Assembly: GCF_000372525.1 (NCBI RefSeq)
Contig: NZ_AQUR01000107.1
Coordinates: 248,001 to 312,000, forward strand
Direction of reading: 5' to 3'
DNA: 64,000 nucleotides
Source: Cupriavidus neocaledonicus
GTDB taxonomy: Bacteria; Pseudomonadota; Gammaproteobacteria; Burkholderiales; Burkholderiaceae
Shown here: positions 55,302 to 64,000 of the stretch, piece after piece
How the letters are laid out: each line of letters starts with the position of its first letter
How positions within the stretch are numbered: position 1 is the first letter of the stretch
Notes under the pieces: generated by a model
Database searches by the model: none
Seen by the model: only the letters and a program-made list of their open reading frames with translations
Told to the model about the DNA's origin: nothing
Position numbers and translations under genes: made by a program

Positions 55302-56449
55302 TTGATCAGTTTCCAGTTGCCGTTCTCTATTGTCACCATAACCCGACCGCGCTGGTCAAAGCCATAGTGGTCTTGCGCACTGAAGTTCAGCACCCCGTGC
55401 GAGACCACGATGTCGCGCTCGGTCTCGAGCGCGTGGCGCAGCGCCTGGCGGAAGGCCGGCGTGCCGGGGCGCGCCTGCTTCAGCGCCACCGGCACGATGC
55501 GCTCCAGCACCAGCCCGGCATCGTAGGCATGGGCGCCGAACTGCGTGCGGCTCTCGGCCCCGTACTGCTTTTCATAGCGGGTGACGTAGTCCAGCCCGGG
55601 CTTGCGCACCGGGTCGCCGGCGGGCAGCTGCTCCGGCACGATCACCGGGCCGGCGGGCAGGATCGCGCCGTTGACCAGGCGCCCGCCGATGCGGATCAGG
55701 TCCTTGGTGGCCGCGCCGTGGGTCTGGTAGAGGGTGCCGCCGTAGCCGCGCTCGCGCAGCGTGGTGTGCGGCAGCGCCGCGCCGGTGCCGGCGCCGGCGA
55801 TCAGGATGGCATCGGGTTTGGCGGCGATCAGCTTGAGCACCTGCGCGGTCACGCTGGTGTCGGCGCGGCCGTAGCGCTCGGTGGCGATCAGGCGGATGCC
55901 GTTGGCGGTGGCGGCGGCGGTGAAGTCCTTCAGCCAGGTCTCGCCGTAGGCATCGGCAAAGCCGATAAAGCCGATGGTCCTGACGCCCTGGTTTTTGGCG
56001 GTGGCGGCCACGGCATTGGCCATCAGCCGCACCGGCTGCGCCAGCCGGAAGGTCCAGGCGCCGCGCCCGGGCTTGAGCTCGATCGGCGAGAATGCCAGCT
56101 GCACGGTCTGGGCCTCGTCGGCCACCTCTGCAATCGCGATCGACGGTGCCACCGCGGACGAGCCCAGGATGATGTCGACCTTGTCCTCGGCGACGAAGCG
56201 GCGCGCCGCCTTGGCGCCCTGGGTCGGATCGGAGGCATCGTCCAGCACGATGTAGCGCACCGGCTCGCCGCCGATCCGCTGCGGCAGGTAGGCCAGCGTG
56301 TTTTTCTGCGGGATGCCGAGCGATGCGGACGGGCCGGTGGTGGACAGGCTGACGCCGACGGTGATGTCGGCGAGCGCGGTGGTGGCGGCGAAGGCTAGGG
56401 CGATGCCGAGTGCGAGGCGGGTGCGCCTGGCAGGGGTGTGGGACGCCAT
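55298..56449 (-). CDS. periplasmic substrate-binding protein of branched-chain-type ABC importers
   Basis: A 383-aa type I periplasmic binding protein with signal peptide RTRLALGIALAFAATTALA. ITVGVSLSTTGPSASLGIPQKNTL, VLDDASDPTQGAKAARRFV and IGFADAYGETWLKDF fit the LivJ/Leu-Ile-Val-binding family, whose relatives also bind aromatic and carboxylic acids. No permease or ATPase genes are nearby. Coupled by 4 bp overlap to a MarR regulator gene, an unusual partner for such a receptor. Confidence 0.92.
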   Translation of the reverse strand: MASHTPARRTRLALGIALAFAATTALADITVGVSLSTTGPSASLGIPQKNTLAYLPQRIGGEPVRYIVLDDASDPTQGAKAARRFVAEDKVDIILGSSAVAPSIAIAEVADEAQTVQLAFSPIELKPGRGAWTFRLAQPVRLMANAVAATAKNQGVRTIGFIGFADAYGETWLKDFTAAATANGIRLIATERYGRADTSVTAQVLKLIAAKPDAILIAGAGTGAALPHTTLRERGYGGTLYQTHGAATKDLIRIGGRLVNGAILPAGPVIVPEQLPAGDPVRKPGLDYVTRYEKQYGAESRTQFGAHAYDAGLVLERIVPVALKQARPGTPAFRQALRHALETERDIVVSHGVLNFSAQDHYGFDQRGRVMVTIENGNWKLIK

Positions 56450-56500
56450 GGTTGTTCTCCTCGATGCTGAATGATCTTATGTGTTTTCCATCCCGCTGGA

Positions 56501-56654
56501 TTGCTCCCCCTCTCCCGCTTGCGGGAGCGGGGCAGGGGGTGAGGGCAGGCGCGTCGACAGCTTGCGCCTCAGGACAAAACCGTCGGAACGGTTTGTTGTG
56601 GTCGCTTGCTAAACCGCCCCTCACCCCGGCCCTCTCCCCGTGAGGGGAGAGGAG
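56501..56654. repeat. inverted pair of REP-like repeats between the binding protein and monooxygenase genes
   Basis: Units at 56501-56545 (CTCCCCCTCTCCCGCTTGCG ... AGGGGGTGAGGG) and 56611-56654 (CGCCCCTCACCCCGGCCCTC ... GAGGGGAGAGGAG) in opposite orientation, the third such pair in the window. They fill most of the 233-bp gap 56450-56682. Confidence 0.75.
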
Positions 56655-56682
56655 TACCCACTCGGCCAGAAGCAAGGTTTCG

Positions 56683-57936
56683 CTAGCCCTTGCCCTGCAT
56701 CGACTGCCGGTCGAACCCCGCCAGCTGCTTGTATCGCAGCGAAATCGCTTCCAGCTCCGCGCGCGGAATCACCTGTTCGATATCGCCGAACCCTTGCGGC
56801 GCGCGCTCCTCCGCCAGCTGCATCACCTGCTCCGGCCCGTTCATGCGGTTGCGCAGCACGATGCCGGCGGTGCGCGGCAGGCGCTCGGCCTCGTATTCGC
56901 GCAGCGCGTAGCCGGTGTCGCGGGTGCCGAGCAGGCTGTCGACCAGGTAGCGCGCGTCAAGGATGGCCTGGGCGCTGCCGTTCGAGCCGATCGGGTACAT
57001 CGGGTGCGCGGCGTCGCCCAGCAGCGTGACGCGGTCGAAGGTCCAGCGCGGCAGCGGGTCCTTGTCGACCATCGGGAATTCGTAGATGGCGCCGGCGCCG
57101 TCGATCAGCGCGGGGATGTCGATCCAGTCCCAGCGCCAGTCGGCAAACGCGGCGCGGAACACGGATTTGTCGACCTGCTTGTTCCAGTCGCTGCGCGGCG
57201 GGGTGTCGGGCACGCTGTCGGGCACGCGCAGCTCGGCGATCCAGTTGACCAGCGCGCGGCCCTGGCGGCGCAGCGGTTCGGAGATGGGATAGGCGACGAA
57301 TTTCTGGTCCTGGTGCCCGGCCATGAACATCGAGCGGCCGTCCAGGTAGGGCGGCGCCTCGGTGACCGCGCGCCACAGCAGCCGGCGCGAGAAGCGCGGC
57401 AGGTCGCCGTGGGGATAGAAATGGCGGCGCACCGCCGAATGGATGCCGTCGGCGCCGACCAGCACGTCGGCGCCGGACTCGACCGCGGCATTGTCGGCGC
57501 GGCGGCGCAGCACGAAGCGCGCGGGGCCCTGCGCGCCGGTATCCAGCACGGACTCGAAGCTGTGGCCGGTATGGACCGCGCCGGCCCCCAGGCGCTCGAC
57601 CACGGTGCGGTGCAGCAGCATCTGGAATTCGCCGCGATGGATCGAGAACTGCGGCCAGTCATAGCCCGCGGCCAGCCCGCGCGGCTCATGCCAGATGCGC
57701 TGGCCCAGCTTGTTGTAGTACGACAGCGACGAGGTCTCGACGGCAATGGCGGCGAGCGCATCGCGCAGGCCCAGCTCGGACAGCACGCGCACGGCGTGCG
57801 GCAGCAGGTTGATGCCAACGCCGAGCGGGCGCAGCGTTTCGCTGGCTTCCCAGACCTCGGCCTCGATGCCATGGCGGTGGCACAGCAGCGCCAGTGTCAG
57901 CCCGCCGATGCCGCCCCCGGCGATTGCGATTTTCAT
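56683..57936 (-). CDS. class A FAD-dependent aromatic monooxygenase (PhzS-like)
   Basis: A 417-aa flavoprotein hydroxylase. The FAD GxGxxG fold is AIAGGGIGGLTLALLCHRHGIEAEVWEAS; GADGIHSAVRRHFYP is the DG motif and DRVTLLGDAAHPMYPIGSNGSAQAILDA the GD motif. Such enzymes hydroxylate aromatic rings with NAD(P)H and O2. EASETLRPLGVGINLLPHAVRVLSELGL and the long WNKQVDKSVFRAAFADW loop match PhzS-type salicylate or phenazine hydroxylases. Located upstream of the binding protein/MarR pair on the same strand. Confidence 0.92.
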   Translation of the reverse strand: MKIAIAGGGIGGLTLALLCHRHGIEAEVWEASETLRPLGVGINLLPHAVRVLSELGLRDALAAIAVETSSLSYYNKLGQRIWHEPRGLAAGYDWPQFSIHRGEFQMLLHRTVVERLGAGAVHTGHSFESVLDTGAQGPARFVLRRRADNAAVESGADVLVGADGIHSAVRRHFYPHGDLPRFSRRLLWRAVTEAPPYLDGRSMFMAGHQDQKFVAYPISEPLRRQGRALVNWIAELRVPDSVPDTPPRSDWNKQVDKSVFRAAFADWRWDWIDIPALIDGAGAIYEFPMVDKDPLPRWTFDRVTLLGDAAHPMYPIGSNGSAQAILDARYLVDSLLGTRDTGYALREYEAERLPRTAGIVLRNRMNGPEQVMQLAEERAPQGFGDIEQVIPRAELEAISLRYKQLAGFDRQSMQGKG

Positions 57937-58089
57937 GATGTCTCCCCGCGTACAGGTCGCGCCGGGGCCGCGCCCGCGGCGCCGCTCCCGGGCGAACCGA
58001 ATTTGTTATGGAGTATAACGATTCGGCCGGTGGCGGCAAGACGGGAAAGACCCCGGCGCACGGCGTCCGGGGTCGGGAAAAACCCGCGC

Positions 58090-58554
58090 TCAGCCCAGCG
58101 CGGCGCCTTCCGGCTTGGCTTGGGAGGTGGCCTGGGCCTTGAGCGCCGGCACCGGGAACACGATGTCGTAGAGCCAGTTGTAGACCAGCGCGTAGACCAT
58201 GTAGAAGCCGGCCACGGCGATGTCCATGATGAGCGCGTCGACCAGGCTGATATCGAGGTACCACGCCACCGACGGCAGGAACACCACCAGCAGGCCCAGC
58301 TCGAACAGCAGCGCGTGCAGCACGCGCACCGGCACCGACTTGCGCAGCTGGCCGGTGAAACGCAGCATGCCCTTGTCGAACAGCACGTTGTAGAGGTAGT
58401 TCCAGCCGGTAGCGATCAGCGAGGCGACCGCGCCGATCAGCCCCATCTGGTGAAGTTCATAGCCGAAGGCCCAGCTCGCCAGCGGGGCGAAGATCAGCAG
58501 GCCGACCACCTCGAAGCCAACGGCATGGCGGATCCGGTCCCAGGTTTTGCGCAT
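58090..58554 (-). CDS. PACE-family multidrug exporter (AceI-like)
   Basis: A 154-aa, four-helix exporter of the proteobacterial antimicrobial compound efflux family. RIRHAVGFEVVGLLIFAPLASWAFGY, WNYLYNVLFDKG, RVLHALLFELGLLVVFLPSVAWYLDISL and AFYMVYALVYNWLYDIVFP are typical; the conserved Glu in GFEVVG and NYLYN motif match. Such pumps export chlorhexidine and some natural cadaverine-like compounds. Divergent from a LysR regulator, probably its controller. Confidence 0.93.
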   Translation of the reverse strand: MRKTWDRIRHAVGFEVVGLLIFAPLASWAFGYELHQMGLIGAVASLIATGWNYLYNVLFDKGMLRFTGQLRKSVPVRVLHALLFELGLLVVFLPSVAWYLDISLVDALIMDIAVAGFYMVYALVYNWLYDIVFPVPALKAQATSQAKPEGAALG

Positions 58555-58662
58555 GGTTTCTCCTTGCGGGCAAAGACGATGGGGCCTAGTCTATCTGCTG
58601 GGCAGGGATTGCCAAGTTGGATACTATCGCTTTGACAGATAGATGAGTGAGTGGGGTTACGG

Positions 58663-59565
58663 GTGAGTCTCTCGTTGGAGCAGTTGCAGGCCTTCGTCGC
58701 CGCGGCCGACACCGGCTCTTTCTCGGCCGCGGCGCGCCGGCTCGGCAAGGCCCAGTCGGTGGTCAGCGCGGCGGTGTCCAACCTCGAGATCGACGCCGGC
58801 AACGCGCTGTTCGACCGCAGCGGCCGCTACCCGGTGCTGACCCCGGCCGGCGAACGGCTGCTGGCCGAGGCACGCGTGATCCTGGAGCGCTGCGAGCATT
58901 TCCGTGGCGTGGCCAAGAGCCTGGGCGAGGGCGTCGAGACCCGGCTGGTGCTGGCGGTCGACGAGCTCTATCCGGAAGAGACGCTGGGGGCGCTGCTGGT
59001 GGAATTTTCCGGGCGCTTCCCGGCGGTGGAGCTGGAACTGCTGTTCCCGCTGATGGAGGACGTCAGCCGGCTGGTGCTGGAGGGCGGCGCCGACCTCGGC
59101 ATCATGTGGCGCCAGGAGGTGCTGCCGCCGGAACTGGGCTTCCATGCGCTCGGCTGGATGCCGATGCAGATCCTGTGCGCGCCCGACCATCCGCTGGCGT
59201 CGCAGCGGGTGGATTGGGAAGAGCTCAAGCGCTACCGCCAGCTGATGGTCGCGACCCGCACCGACAGCGAGGAAAAAATGCGCCTGCGCGTGGCCGCCGA
59301 CGTGTGGTGGGTGGAAAGCCAGTGGGTGATCGTCGAACTGGTCAAGCGCGGCCTGGGCTGGGCCTTCGTGCCGTGGCACGTGGTCGCCAATTCGCCCGCG
59401 GCGGCGCAGCTGGTGTCGCCGCCGCTGGCGTTCCAGCAGCAGGACTGGCCGGTGGCGATGGAGCTGGTGTGGCACAAGCAGCGGCCGCTGGGCAAGGCCG
59501 CCACCTGGCTGCGCGAGCGCATCTGCGCGCAGCCGCTGCCGAGCGCGCCGCAGCGCGGCGCCTAG
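58663..59565 (+). CDS. LysR-family regulator divergent from the PACE exporter
   Basis: A 300-aa LTTR. N-terminal winged helix LEQLQAFVAAADTGSFSAAARRLGKAQSVVSAAVSNLEIDAG, then the ligand-binding domain with LVLAVDELYPEETL and LGIMWRQEVLPPEL. The start is placed at a GTG at 58663 where the usual LTTR N-terminus begins; a GTG at 58651 would add four residues. The divergent layout around 58555-58662 is standard for LTTR-exporter pairs. The last 4 bp overlap the stop of the outer-membrane gene. Confidence 0.92.
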   Translation: MSLSLEQLQAFVAAADTGSFSAAARRLGKAQSVVSAAVSNLEIDAGNALFDRSGRYPVLTPAGERLLAEARVILERCEHFRGVAKSLGEGVETRLVLAVDELYPEETLGALLVEFSGRFPAVELELLFPLMEDVSRLVLEGGADLGIMWRQEVLPPELGFHALGWMPMQILCAPDHPLASQRVDWEELKRYRQLMVATRTDSEEKMRLRVAADVWWVESQWVIVELVKRGLGWAFVPWHVVANSPAAAQLVSPPLAFQQQDWPVAMELVWHKQRPLGKAATWLRERICAQPLPSAPQRGA

Positions 59566-61070
59566 CGCTGCCCCACGGTGGCCGGCGCGGCGCCTTGCCC
59601 GCTGTCGCTGCCACCAGCGCTCGCCGGCTGCGCGTGCCAGCCGCCGCCCAGTGCCTTGATCAGCACCACCGCCGCGGTGTACTGGCGCCCGGCAATCGAC
59701 AGCGCGGTGCGCTCGGCGGTGTAGGCGCTGGTCTGCGCCGTGAGCACGTCCAGCAGGCCGGCGGTGCCGGCGCGGTAGCGGTTGTTCACCAGCGCCAGCG
59801 CCTCGCGCGCCGAGCGCAGCGCGTCGTTCTGCACCACCGCTTCCTGTTCCAGCAGCCGCTGCGCGGCGAGGTTGTCCTCGACTTCCTGGAACGCGCCCAG
59901 CACGGTCTGGCGGTAGCTGGCCACGGTCTGGTCGTAGGCTGCCACCGCCTGCGCCTTGGCCGCGCGGCGCGCGCCGCCATCGAACAGCGTGCCGGCGAGG
60001 CCGCCGCCGATCGACCAGATCCGGTCCGGCAGCGACATCCAGCGCGCCAGCGTGCTGGCGGTCAGCCCGCCGCTGGCCGACAGCGACAGGGTCGGATAGT
60101 AGGCCGCCTGCGCCACGCCGATCTGTGCATTGGCCGACGCCATGCGCCGCTCGGCCGCGCCAATGTCGGGGCGGCGCTCCAGCAGTTGCGACGGCACCGC
60201 GGCCGGCACGCGCGGCGGCGCGGCGCGGAACTCGCCGGCGGCCAGCGACAGCGCCGCCGGCGGCTTGCCCACCAGCACGGCGATGGCATGTTCCACCTGC
60301 GCGCGCGTGATCTGGATGTCGATCTGCTGCGCCTGCGCGCTCTTGAGCTGGGTCTCGGACTGCAGCACGTCGGAGCGCTGCGCGGTGCCCGCCGCGTACT
60401 GGTTCTGCACCAGCTGCAGCGACTTCTGGTAGTCGGCCACGGTGCGGTCCAGCAGCGCCTTCTGCGCATCGGCCACGCGCAGCAGGAAGTAGCTCTGCGC
60501 CAGCGTGGCCTGCGTCGACAGCAGCGTCGAGGCCAGGTCGGCCTCGCTCGCCTGCGCGCTGGCCTCGCTGCTTTCGACCTGGCGCCGCACCCGGCCCCAG
60601 ACGTCGAGCTCCCAGGTCGCGCCCAGCGTGGCGCTCTGCCCGTTGAGGGTGTTGCCGCCGGCATTGCGCGCGCGCGAGGCGCCGGCCTGCGCATCGACCA
60701 GCGGGAAGAAGCCGGCGCGGGCCGCCTGCAGCGACGCCACCGCCTGGCGGTACTGGGCCTCGGCGGCCTTGATGTTCTGGTTCGAGACCTGCACTTCGGC
60801 CATCAGCGCGTCGAGCTGCGCATCGCCGAACACGGTCCACCAGTCGGGGCGCGCCAGCGCATCCTGCGGTTCGGCGGGTTTCCAGTCGCCGGTCCAGGCG
60901 GGTGTGGCGGCGTCGGCCGCGGCCTCCTTGAACGATGCCGACAGCGGCGCGTCGGGGCGCTGGTAGTCGGGGCCGACAGCGCAGCCGGCCAGCAGCAGCG
61001 CGCACGCCAGCGGCAGGGGCAGGGCAGGGGTCAGCAAGCGGGAAAAAGCGGTCATGGCGAATCTCTGCAT
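59562..61070 (-). CDS. NodT/OprM-family outer-membrane efflux lipoprotein
   Basis: A 502-aa TolC-like trimeric channel. Signal peptide with lipobox LLAGC near residue 30, CAVGPDYQRP as first mature residues, and the coiled-coil helices with AQYRQAVASLQAARAGFFPLVDAQAG, ELDVWGRVRRQVESS and LERRPDIGAAERRMASANAQIGVAQA, the family's signature. It lies 2 bp downstream of the RND pump gene, completing a tripartite efflux operon. Confidence 0.95.
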   Translation of the reverse strand: MQRFAMTAFSRLLTPALPLPLACALLLAGCAVGPDYQRPDAPLSASFKEAAADAATPAWTGDWKPAEPQDALARPDWWTVFGDAQLDALMAEVQVSNQNIKAAEAQYRQAVASLQAARAGFFPLVDAQAGASRARNAGGNTLNGQSATLGATWELDVWGRVRRQVESSEASAQASEADLASTLLSTQATLAQSYFLLRVADAQKALLDRTVADYQKSLQLVQNQYAAGTAQRSDVLQSETQLKSAQAQQIDIQITRAQVEHAIAVLVGKPPAALSLAAGEFRAAPPRVPAAVPSQLLERRPDIGAAERRMASANAQIGVAQAAYYPTLSLSASGGLTASTLARWMSLPDRIWSIGGGLAGTLFDGGARRAAKAQAVAAYDQTVASYRQTVLGAFQEVEDNLAAQRLLEQEAVVQNDALRSAREALALVNNRYRAGTAGLLDVLTAQTSAYTAERTALSIAGRQYTAAVVLIKALGGGWHAQPASAGGSDSGQGAAPATVGQR

Positions 61071-61072
61071 TA

Positions 61073-64000
61073 CTAGACGGCGGCCGGCAGGTCGGGCGTG
61101 CCGCCGCGCCGGCGCTGGCGCCAGGCCTTCACCTTGAGGCGCCAGCGGTCCAGCGTCAGGTAGACCACCGGCGTGGTGTACAGCGTCAGCAGCTGGCTTA
61201 CCACCAGCCCGCCGACAATGGAAATGCCCAGCGGCGCGCGCAGCTCGGCGCCGTCGCCGCGGCCCAGCGCCAGCGGCACCGCGCCCAGCAGCGCGGCCAT
61301 GGTGGTCATCAGGATCGGGCGGAAGCGCAGCAGGCAGGCGCGGTAGATGGCGTCGCGCGGCGACAGCCCCTCGCGCCGCTCGGCGTCGATGGCGAAGTCG
61401 ATCATCATGATCGCGTTCTTCTTGACGATACCGATCAGCAGGATCACGCCGATCAGCGCGATGATGCTGAAGTCGGTTTTCGAGGCCAGCAGCGCCAGCA
61501 GCGCGCCCACCCCGGCCGACGGCAGCGTCGACAGGATGGTGAGCGGGTGGACATAGCTTTCATACAGCACGCCCAGCACGATGTAGATGGTGATCAGCGC
61601 TGCCAGGATCAAGATGGGCTGGCTCTTGAGCGAGTCCTGGAACGCCTTGGCGCCGCCCTGGAAGTTGGCGCGCAGGGTCTCGGGCGCGCCGATGCGCGCC
61701 ATCTCGCGGTTGATGGCGTCGGTGGCCTGCGACAGCGACGTCCCTTCGGCCAGGTTGAACGAGATGGTCGAGGCCGCGAACTGGCCCTGGTGGTTGACGC
61801 CCAGCGGCGTGCTGCTCGGCGTCACGCGCGCGAACGCTGCCAGCGGCACGCGGTTGCCGTTGCCGGTGACGACGTAGATGTCCTTGAGCGCCTCGGGTCC
61901 CTGCAGGTATTCCTGGCTCAGCTCCATCACCACGCGATACTGGTTGAGCGGATGGTAGATGGTCGACACCAGCCGCTGGCCGAAGGCATCGTTGAGCACC
62001 GCATCGACCTGCTGCGCGGTCACGCCCAGGCGCGAGGCCGCGTCGCGGTCGATGATCACCGAGGTCTGCAGGCCCTTGTCGTTGGTGTCGGTGTCGATAT
62101 CCTCGAGCCCCTTCAGGTTGGACAGCGCCGCGCGCACCTTGGGCTCCCACGCGCGCAGCACCTCGAGGTCGTCGGACTGCAGCGTGAACTGGTACTGCGA
62201 ACTGCTCTGGCGCCCGCCCACGCGGATGTCCTGCACCGACTGCAGGAACAGGCTGGCGCCGGGCTCCTTGGCGAGCTTGCCGCGCAGCCGGGCGATGATG
62301 GTGTCGGCCGATTCCTTGCGCTCCGACAGCGGCTTGAGCGTAACGAACATCTGCCCGGTATTGCGCTGCGAGCCGCCGGTAAAGCCGGTCACGTTGACCA
62401 CCGCCGGGTCGGACTGGACGATCCTGATGAAGTTGTCGAGCTTGCCGCGCATGGCCTGGAACGAGGTAGCCTGGTCGGCGCGGATAAAGCCGATCAGCCG
62501 CCCGGTGTCCTGCTGCGGGAAAAAGCCCTTGGGCACGATCACGTACAGGTACACGTTGAGCGCGATGGTGGCGATCAGCACCAGCCACACCAGCGGGCTG
62601 AAGCGCAGCGCGGTGGACAGCGAGCGCGCGTAGCCGTCGTGCAGCCACTGGAACATGCGCTCGGTGGCGCGGAAGAAGCGTCCCTGCTGCTCACGTTCCA
62701 CCGGCCGCAGCATGCGCGCGCACATCATCGGCGTGGTGGTCAGCGAGACCACCAGCGACACCAGGATCGCCACCGACAGCGTGATCGCGAATTCCTGGAA
62801 CAGCCGGCCGACGATGCCGCCCATCATCAGCAGCGGAATGAACACCGCGATCAGCGACAGGCTCATCGACAGTACCGTGAAGCCCACTTCGCGCGCGCCG
62901 CGCAGCGCCGCCGCGAGCGGCTTCATGCCGTCCTCGATATGGCGCGAGATATTCTCCAGCACCACGATGGCATCGTCGACGACGAAGCCGGTGGCGATGG
63001 TCAGCGCCATCAGCGACAGGTTGTTCAGCGAGAACCCGGCCAGGTACATCACCGAGAACGTGCCGATCAGCGACACCGGCACCGCCACGCTGGGGATCAG
63101 GGTGGCGCGCACGTTGCGCAGGAACACGAACACCACCATGATCACCAGCGCCACCGAGATCATCAGGGTGTGCTCGACCTCGCGCAGCGAGGCGCGGATG
63201 GTGGGGGTGCGGTCCATCATCACGTCCATCGAGATCGCCGCCGGGATCATCTTCTGCAGCTGCGGCAGCATCTCGTTGACGCGGTCGACGGTCTCGATGA
63301 TGTTGGCGCCGGGCGAGCGGTTCAGCACCAGCAGCACCGACGGCTTGCCGTTGGCCGAGCCGGCGTTGCGGATGTCCTGCACCGAATCGACGACGTTGGC
63401 GACATCGCGCAGCCGCACCGGCACCGCGAACGCATTCGGGCCGCTGGTGGCGCTGGTGCCGCCGGTGGCGCCGCTGGTGATGGTGGTGGTGCCGCTGCTG
63501 GTGGTCAGCGTGGTCACGGTGACGCCGTTGACCACCTTGGTGCTGACGCCGCCGCTGGCGGTGGCGTTGGCGGTGCTGGCGATCAGCGCCCCCGCCGACG
63601 CCGACGAGTACGTGCCCGGCGTGGCGTAGCGGATGATCAGCGGCATGTAGTCTTCCGCCTTCATCGCCTGGTCGTTGGCATAGACCTGCCAGTTGTTGCT
63701 GGCGTTCTCCAGCGTGCCCAGCGGCCGGTTGGCGTTGGTCGCGCTGATGGTGTTGCGCACGTCCTCGAGCGAGATGCCGTAGTTGTTGAGCGCGGTCGGG
63801 TTCAGCTCGACCCGCACCGCCGGCAGCGAGGCGCCGCCGATGGTGACCTGGCCCACGCCTTCGACCTGCGACAGCTTCTGCGCCAGGATGGTCGAGGCCG
63901 CGTCGTACAACTGCCCGCGCGTCATGGTCGGCGAGGTCAGCGCGATGATCATGATCGGCGCGTCGGCCGGGTTGACCTTGCGGTAGGTCGGGTTGTTGGG
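61073..64000 (-). CDS. mdtC: MdtC-type RND efflux pump inner-membrane subunit (partial), with a Ser/Thr/Gly-rich insertion
   Basis: The C-terminal 976 residues of a ~1090-aa RND transporter; the N-terminus lies beyond the right edge. Visible marks: GGASLPAVRVELNP, DSVQDIRNAGSANGKPSVLLVLNRSPGANIIETV, the membrane motif FVVDDAIVVLENISRHIEDGMKPL with the proton-relay Asp pair, and FSIIALIGVILLIGIVKKNAIMMIDFA. The DSVQDIRNAG block resembles MdtC more than MdtB. A ~60-residue insertion, rich in Ser, Thr and Gly, lies within the porter domain at about 63425-63616 and is not in E. coli MdtC. Reading upstream genes are presumably mdtA and mdtB. Confidence 0.93.
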   Translation of the reverse strand, partial: PNNPTYRKVNPADAPIMIIALTSPTMTRGQLYDAASTILAQKLSQVEGVGQVTIGGASLPAVRVELNPTALNNYGISLEDVRNTISATNANRPLGTLENASNNWQVYANDQAMKAEDYMPLIIRYATPGTYSSASAGALIASTANATASGGVSTKVVNGVTVTTLTTSSGTTTITSGATGGTSATSGPNAFAVPVRLRDVANVVDSVQDIRNAGSANGKPSVLLVLNRSPGANIIETVDRVNEMLPQLQKMIPAAISMDVMMDRTPTIRASLREVEHTLMISVALVIMVVFVFLRNVRATLIPSVAVPVSLIGTFSVMYLAGFSLNNLSLMALTIATGFVVDDAIVVLENISRHIEDGMKPLAAALRGAREVGFTVLSMSLSLIAVFIPLLMMGGIVGRLFQEFAITLSVAILVSLVVSLTTTPMMCARMLRPVEREQQGRFFRATERMFQWLHDGYARSLSTALRFSPLVWLVLIATIALNVYLYVIVPKGFFPQQDTGRLIGFIRADQATSFQAMRGKLDNFIRIVQSDPAVVNVTGFTGGSQRNTGQMFVTLKPLSERKESADTIIARLRGKLAKEPGASLFLQSVQDIRVGGRQSSSQYQFTLQSDDLEVLRAWEPKVRAALSNLKGLEDIDTDTNDKGLQTSVIIDRDAASRLGVTAQQVDAVLNDAFGQRLVSTIYHPLNQYRVVMELSQEYLQGPEALKDIYVVTGNGNRVPLAAFARVTPSSTPLGVNHQGQFAASTISFNLAEGTSLSQATDAINREMARIGAPETLRANFQGGAKAFQDSLKSQPILILAALITIYIVLGVLYESYVHPLTILSTLPSAGVGALLALLASKTDFSIIALIGVILLIGIVKKNAIMMIDFAIDAERREGLSPRDAIYRACLLRFRPILMTTMAALLGAVPLALGRGDGAELRAPLGISIVGGLVVSQLLTLYTTPVVYLTLDRWRLKVKAWRQRRRGGTPDLPAAV

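Noticed and set aside
48532..56654. CRISPR array suspected from the repeated CTCTCCC/CGGGAG words
   Set aside because: Repeats are paired in inverted orientation, few, widely spaced and without uniform spacers or cas genes; they are REP-like elements.

Overview
The window reads as one chromosomal segment of a high-GC betaproteobacterium of the order Burkholderiales, most likely Cupriavidus. The reasons are the codon and GC bias, the order recA-recX-DUF2889-sucC-sucD-TerC-pilA-PglL, the glycolysis/purine run pgk-pyk-fba-purC-purE-purK-sua5, a Bug-type solute receptor, and several Burkholderiales-type families of unknown function. The genus is inferred from remembered gene order and protein character, not from a database search.

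Layout. 1-6.5 kb: tail of a low-complexity protein, an SrkA-like kinase, a universal stress protein, a family III CoA-transferase, a LuxR-type response regulator, then two periplasmic peptidoglycan enzymes (L,D-transpeptidase and a Tat-exported MepK-like peptidase). 6.58-14.69 kb: an ~8 kb integrative element lying in the 3' end of a tRNA-Met(CAT) gene, bounded by a 17-bp direct repeat, with a tyrosine integrase next to the tRNA. Its cargo is a tightly packed minus-strand operon (ribbon-helix-helix-like protein, internally repeated small protein, a full-length lambda-type tail assembly protein I with no other tail genes, two unknown proteins), a serine recombinase plus a decayed duplicate of its C-terminus, and an AT-richer two-gene unit pairing an unknown 290-aa protein with a PIN-domain nuclease. 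14.8-19.4 kb: an MHS-type transporter, an orphan DUF4212 symporter small subunit, and a TctDE-like two-component system.

19.4-28.2 kb: SOS-controlled recA, recX, DUF2889, sucCD, a TerC membrane protein, a type IV pilin with a sigma-54-like promoter, and a pilin-type O-oligosaccharyltransferase. 28.2-36.4 kb (mostly minus): two secreted small proteins, moaC, bepA, a Burkholderiales-type unknown, a YheT hydrolase, an NTF2-like protein, waaF, a zinc-finger protein and ilvE. 36.5-43.2 kb: an SNF2 ATPase, a Bug receptor and two tandem LuxR-type paralogues. 43.6-51.5 kb: central glycolysis and purine synthesis on the plus strand. 51.7-64 kb (mostly minus): azlCD, dacB, a MarR regulator coupled to a periplasmic binding protein, an FAD monooxygenase, a PACE exporter with divergent LysR regulator, and the end of an MdtABC-type RND operon with its outer-membrane factor, cut by the window edge.

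The accessory element at 6.6-14.7 kb is the part most likely to hold something undescribed, especially the 290-aa/PIN pair and the stranded tail-I operon. Secondary oddities are a Ser/Thr/Gly-rich insertion in the MdtC-like pump, a large soluble loop in the MHS transporter, an orphan DUF4212 gene, and inverted pairs of REP-like repeats at three intergenic sites.
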